Below, piece after piece: positions 59,953 to 64,000 of a DNA stretch of 64,000 bases. The notes below the pieces were generated by a model that was given only the letters and a program-made list of their open reading frames with translations, was not told the origin of the DNA and ran no database searches. The stretch spans positions 40,066,345-40,130,344 of the forward strand of contig LS997562.1 of the NCBI GenBank assembly GCA_000469685.2. Reading direction: 5' to 3'. A program made the translations under genes and the position numbers. Numbering within the stretch: position 1 is the stretch's first letter; every line of letters starts with the position of its first letter. Source of the DNA: Haemonchus contortus. Its lineage: Eukaryota; Nematoda; Chromadorea; Rhabditida; Trichostrongylidae.

Positions 59953-59992
59953 TGATCACTGCACAGTTCTTTTTGCGTTTGTGCAGTGATCA
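59953..59992. repeat. Perfect 13-base inverted repeat
   Basis: Arms TGATCACTGCACA and TGTGCAGTGATCA enclose a 14-base loop, just upstream (minus strand) of the RNase H relic. Confidence 0.8.
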
Positions 59993-60150
59993 GCTAGCGT
60001 GAGCAATCGGGCGTTCTTCCTGGGTTTTTGAATTTGATTGCAATAGGCATGCACCTAACCCAATTGTTGAGGCATGTGTGTATTATATATGGTTGTCCAA
60101 AAATTAGAGTTTTAAGGTCCGAGAATGCTTGTTCTTGAGCCTCGATCTTG

Positions 60151-60398
60151 AGGGGAGAGGACAGGACGAGAGGGCAGGTGGTAGCCTAGACAAAGTGTCG
60201 GGAATAGCCTGGAGGCTAAGATGAGACATCCGAGACCTCGACTCCATGAGGCGGCTCCTTTCATACCATGGTTTCTTCCTCAGTACTGTGAAACCTTGAC
60301 AGGTGGCATGACGAGATGCGTCGGCGGAGCTGATAAAACCCTGGCGGCTGTCTCAAGCTGGCGCATGACTCAGCACAACTGACCTATGACTCGACAAG
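60151..60398 (+). repeat. Direct repeat, long copy
   Basis: Same orientation as 55846-55980. The extra 110 internal bases contain GAGACATCCGAGACCTCGAC and onward. No protein motif is seen. Confidence 0.75.
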
Positions 60399-60784
60399 TC
60401 AACGATCTTAGAAGTCGGCCTCTCAGATTCTCAGCAACCGATCCAGCCACTTGGAGAAACGCTGTCATCCTACAATGTGGAATGTGAAAGCCAGGAAGGC
60501 GTGAGAACTGAAGGTGGATGCAGAGGACGGAGGTAACAGATAACAGGGGGAGGGAGGCTGGCGGGCAAATGCAGTTGTTTTGACGTGACCAGTCGACGCC
60601 GTCGCGTCGCGCCTGAGCCCTTTCGAAGGGCTGAAAACAAAGAAAAACAAGATCAAAACAATTTGCATTCGCCCGTCTGCCTTTCTCCCCTCCCGAGCAC
60701 TACCTCAGCCGGCACGCCGGCACGCCGGTCAGCCGGCGGACTATGAAAACAGCCTGTGCGGCCAGATTTAGTGTGAGTTGTGTG
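60399..60784. other. GC-rich spacer
   Basis: Contains a short tandem CCGGCACG array with GCCGGCGG near 60.71-60.74 kb. A pyrimidine/purine-asymmetric stretch lies near 60.53-60.66 kb. No gene recognised. Confidence 0.4.
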
Positions 60785-60906
60785 GCCCGGTTCAGTGTGA
60801 AGTTAGTGGGACAGAACTAATGGATGTATGGGCAGGACATAAAGCCTAAAGTAGCAGAATATGATCAAGCGGAATGTTTCATCGAGTGTGTGGGAGGGTT
60901 CATACA
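60785..60906 (+). repeat. Composite repeat family, block A copy
   Basis: Matches 50191-50345 (AGTTAGTGGGACAGA.. and ATGATCAAGCGG-like). It stops exactly where the mariner fragment begins at a TA, so the mariner probably inserted into this repeat. Confidence 0.7.
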
Positions 60907-60908
60907 TA

Positions 60909-61258
60909 CAGGATGACCCACACGCAGAAAGCTAGCATCAAAATTATACGAATCAAACCAAATAGGAAACATTTACTTCTACACAATCATCACAAAATTG
61001 CTAACAATATATCACTTTTCACATTCAGAATAACCATCTTGCGCTTTAATGCAAGCATCCAACCTCTTTTGGAGGTTCTTAAGAATGCGCGCAATCACTT
61101 TCATCCCGCGCTTCTACAAGAGAGCTTTTTTCAGAGAGTCCAAAAACCTGTGTTCGAAAATGCAGGCTTTTTTGCCACAGGATCGACCATACAGCAAAAT
61201 CCATAGGATTGAGATCGAGGTATTTGAAGATCAAACCTGCTCCGTCCAAAAACCCGGA
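60909..61258 (-). mobile_element. Tc1/mariner transposase 3' fragment with one end
   Basis: The minus strand reads LDLNPMDFAVWSIL, the third catalytic Asp region of a mariner-type DDE domain, then a helical tail (SSLVEARDESD) with stops. The left end begins CAGGATGACCCACACGCAGA next to a TA, similar to the end-like sequence at 63249. The other end is lost: sequence changes abruptly to the inverted repeat arm near 61300. Confidence 0.75.
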
Positions 61259-61299
61259 GGCGTGGTTTCATAACACTACAGCGTCTTCATCGCGCGTCG

Positions 61300-61760
61300 A
61301 GCTCCCATTTCCTTGCCACCGTGAATCCTTTCCTGGTCCCTTGCTCCATGCCAGCGTGTTCATTTAGATCACCGGCTTGGTGAGATAGTTCATTCCAGAA
61401 CTGATGTGCTGGTCTCGTCAAGGTCCAGATGAAACTCTCTTGAGCCGGCTTGAGGGCGTACACGAATATTATTGTCCATCACGCATATTTCATATTTGTC
61501 CCTGCAGCCATTATTCGATCCCCAATCCGGTATACAGCGAGGACAGAGTCTCTGAAGTAGCCATATCCTTGAAGGAGAGCATGACACCTTTACCGATCAA
61601 TTTGGCCTCTGCTCCTTCCCAGTCCTGAGTGTCCCTGCACCTCATCAGATCACCAACTTCTCGGGACTTTCAAGTGCACGACCTGACTTCCATTTCAGAA
61701 TCCAATTTGTACTGACTTCTTTTGCTGAGACCGTTCAATCCACACTTTATAACTGTTGAG
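61300..61760 (-). repeat. Inverted dispersed repeat, arm 2
   Basis: Opposite-strand copy of 55171-55632, separated from it by about 5.7 kb. Differences are mostly single bases and small indels by eye. Confidence 0.8.
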
Positions 61761-61904
61761 CTGATAGCTTTGGAGAGTTGTCGATGTCCTGAAAAAGTCT
61801 TCCTCTTTGCTCCTGCAAGTGATACTCTATTATTCGAGTACAGCACTTTTCTGCGCTTCTGCGTTTAGGTTTTGTGTTGGAGTTGGAGACGAAGAGCACA
61901 GTTA

Positions 61905-62260
61905 AGTGGCTCCGCCTTTCCGTATACGTTCTCCACTTCGTTCCATGCCCATTGTTCTCCTGGTGTGTGAACATACCAAGAGTGTAGCATGCAATAGACA
62001 GATAGAGGGAAAATCAAAGAGCAAAAGATAACCACTTCTTGAACTGCAGCCCAAACGGGACTAACGCACAATGAAAACAATTCACACCAACCTTTGGCCT
62101 GCCGTGAATGCTTCGAAGAGCCGTTGATCCCATGGTCAAGTCTTCCTCTCCCGTCTGGATTGGTCAATCATCGACATCGATATCGACACGTCGATTGCGG
62201 AAGGTCAAAAGCTCAGTGTGCCATCATATCTCCCGGAATTTCATGCTACTTAAGCTTTCA
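61905..62260 (-). repeat. Composite repeat family, truncated inverted copy
   Basis: Shares CGTTCTCCACTTCGTTCCAT, a degraded hairpin block, and the ATCGACATCGATATCGACA palindrome with the copies at 62540-63235 (same direction) and 50191-51200 (opposite). It lacks about 100 bases compared with the 62.5 kb copy. Confidence 0.6.
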
Positions 62261-62539
62261 TTAGAAAGAAACGCCAGGTGGAAAGTATGGGGTCACCACC
62301 CCTTTGACTTAAAGCGTTCAGACGCAGAGGAGGACAAATCGGCTCTGGAGGCCTGTCTGAAAAATTAAGCAGTAGCGTGCTAGCATACAATCTCTTTTGA
62401 GGAAGCACCGTCTCACCTTGCTGATCCTTTCTTCCAAGAACGTGGAGAAAGACAACAGAGGCGTTTCTAACTGTTAGCGACATTACAGGCCTGCGAACGA
62501 CAAAGAAAGTAGTCAAGTGTCCCCCCGCCCCCCGCCTCT
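62261..62539. other. Spacer between repeat copies
   Basis: A short stretch with no recognised gene; ends in a CCCCCCGCCCCCCGCC tract near 62.52 kb. Confidence 0.4.
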
Positions 62540-63235
62540 CCGTACACGTTCTCCAGTCTGTTTCATGCCCATTGCAAATTACTCTCTTGGTGTATTAACA
62601 TACTAACAGAGAAATATGCAATAGAGAGGTAAACTCGATAGGCACAAGCTTCACAATGTTCTGAATTACAGTCCAAAAGGAACTACTACAGAGTGAAAAC
62701 AGGTTGTACCCACCTCAACTCTGCCGTGGGAGCTTCGAAGAACGGTCGACCTCATTGGTAAGCCTTTCCTGTGAGAGATATCCGGACCAGTTCATCCGTT
62801 TATCGCCCACAGCACCGGAAAAGAAAACGTAATCCAGCGGTTGTTGTCCGGCAGACGACGAACGCAATGGACGGTTTCGACACCGCCCGTATCGATATCG
62901 ATATCGATATGACGATTGCGATAGGTCATAAAGCCATTCTACTGTAGCTTCTTTTGAATTTTCGTGCTGTAAACTTAGACTTTGACCTAAAACCCTTTAG
63001 GTAATACCTTGAAAACTTATATATTATTGGTATTCAGCCTTTATCAGTCCCTATAGTAGCTTCCTGCGTAACCAATTCATCCACCTGAAGGCGACATGTT
63101 GAGGTGGTCAATGGATGATATGTCAATAGATGATCGGAGCTTCGACACCCCTCACCGCCTTGTTGCATTGATTAGGCTAATACATTCACCTCAAATGAAC
63201 CAAGTAGTTTTCAGAATGATTTCGCGCCTCCAGAT
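62540..63235 (-). repeat. Composite repeat family, long inverted copy
   Basis: Blocks run in the reverse order and orientation of 50191-51200. They include CCCATTGCAAATTACTCTCT at 62570, the ATCGATATCGATATCGATAT palindrome at 62900, and CACCTGAAGGCGACATGTTG at 63082. It ends near a CAGGGTGACTCA mariner-like terminus. Confidence 0.65.
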
Positions 63236-63248
63236 CACTTTGCATATA

Positions 63249-63275
63249 CAGGGTGACTCACATAAAGTGTGACAG
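63249..63275 (+). mobile_element. Possible Tc1/mariner terminus
   Basis: CAGGGTGACTCACATAAAGT next to a TA resembles mariner ends and the terminus at 60909. No matching second end or transposase lies before the window edge. Confidence 0.35.
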
Positions 63276-64000
63276 CAAAATGGAGACCTTTTTTAACCAA
63301 TTCTAAATTTTTTCATATCAATCAATTTTCGGAAAAATATTTACAAAAGAAGTCTTTACTTCTTTAATAAATATTTTAAATACCTTAATACAATACCTTC
63401 TTTCATCCTTTAGGCCAATCACTGATGCCATCTCCTCAGGAGTGAGGGAGCTGTGACTCAAAGAAGTAATTGACTACCGTTTTTGGATCACATTAAGTTA
63501 CGAATTTCTCTTCCACAACGGGATGCTCAAAAAGGGAGAGCACGTGTTAGGTAAAAGAGGGAACACTCCGGGAGTAGGACTGATGAGTAATCTGGAACCA
63601 ATCGGGATCGGTGAACTTTTGACGTGGGGTTAAATCAAATTTTCGACGTGCGTTGTCCCTCTGTGAGGGCCTGATTTACGGTTTAATCGCCCTCCTCTAA
63701 CCCCGTTGGCCGAATTAAGGGGATCATAGGGGCAAGCGATAGCTGTGCCCATCCCGTCTGCGATTAGCAACTCATAATGGATGAACTCTTTCGAAATTCA
63801 TTGAATTAAGGGGTGATGCTTGCGTTACCCCGAAGGCTGGTATCTCCTGCAGTGAAGCGATTATTGACCGTCGATCGGTGAGCAGTGTTAGCATCGAATA
63901 GATTGCTGATGTTTCGAGCGGCTACACCCGCGTTTTTTCCTTGGCGTGCTTAGTAGAAGGTGATGGTGCGAATCGGGCGTTGTCAATTCATTGACTGTAA
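63276..64000. other. Terminal stretch, unidentified
   Basis: If the 63249 terminus is real this is the inside of that element, but I found no DDE motif on either strand. A CG-rich, moderately structured stretch from 63.6 kb has no recognised coding content. Confidence 0.35.

Noticed and set aside
1..64000. CRISPR arrays, operons, rRNA or other prokaryotic features
   Set aside because: No regularly spaced repeats or long uninterrupted genes; spliced architecture shows a eukaryote.

Overview
The window is eukaryotic nuclear DNA and looks like a nematode. Small exons of 43-320 bases are separated by introns of 60 bases to 12.7 kb. Acceptors are almost all TTTCAG or TTTTAG and donors are GTGAGT-like. 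Tc1/mariner, LINE and LTR retroelement relics are typical of nematode genomes. The very long introns and moderate GC fit a clade V parasite such as a strongylid, but that placement is inference.

From 544 to 45775 a single plus-strand gene fills the window. I joined 23 exons by hand. Every junction but one keeps phase with canonical splice sites, giving about 1,009 residues up to the natural stop. The 5' end lies left of the window. The product is a low-complexity, Pro/Ser/Gln-rich, scaffold-like protein with one predicted coiled coil, an acidic Asp run with nearby tyrosines, and a basic C-terminus. I do not recognise the family. The introns are mostly anonymous sequence with a few small repeats, a LINE 3' tail and possible tRNA-like SINEs.

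From about 45.8 to 50 kb the region is compact. A convergent minus-strand coding relic (47036-47656) resembles the end of a PH-like domain and carries a one-base frameshift. A short plus-strand gene ends at 49647 and encodes a hydrophobic N-terminus with a Gly/Ala/Lys/Glu tail; it may have a separate first exon at 48207.

From about 50.2 kb to the end the window is a transposon graveyard. It holds two Tc1/mariner copies with both terminal inverted repeats and TA target duplications (52070-53339 and 56438-57317), a third mariner fragment (60909-61258), and a decayed LINE reverse transcriptase (about 54170-54720). An LTR-retrotransposon relic has been split by a 5'-truncated LINE (57897-59924). 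Several dispersed repeats are shared in direct or inverted orientation, including a 460-base inverted pair bracketing 5.7 kb and a composite family with GATATC palindromes. No tRNA, rRNA, CRISPR or bacterial-type feature was found. No complete novel system is evident; the best candidates for follow-up are the unrecognised large gene, the small peptide gene, the repeat family with a palindromic core, and the nested retroelements.
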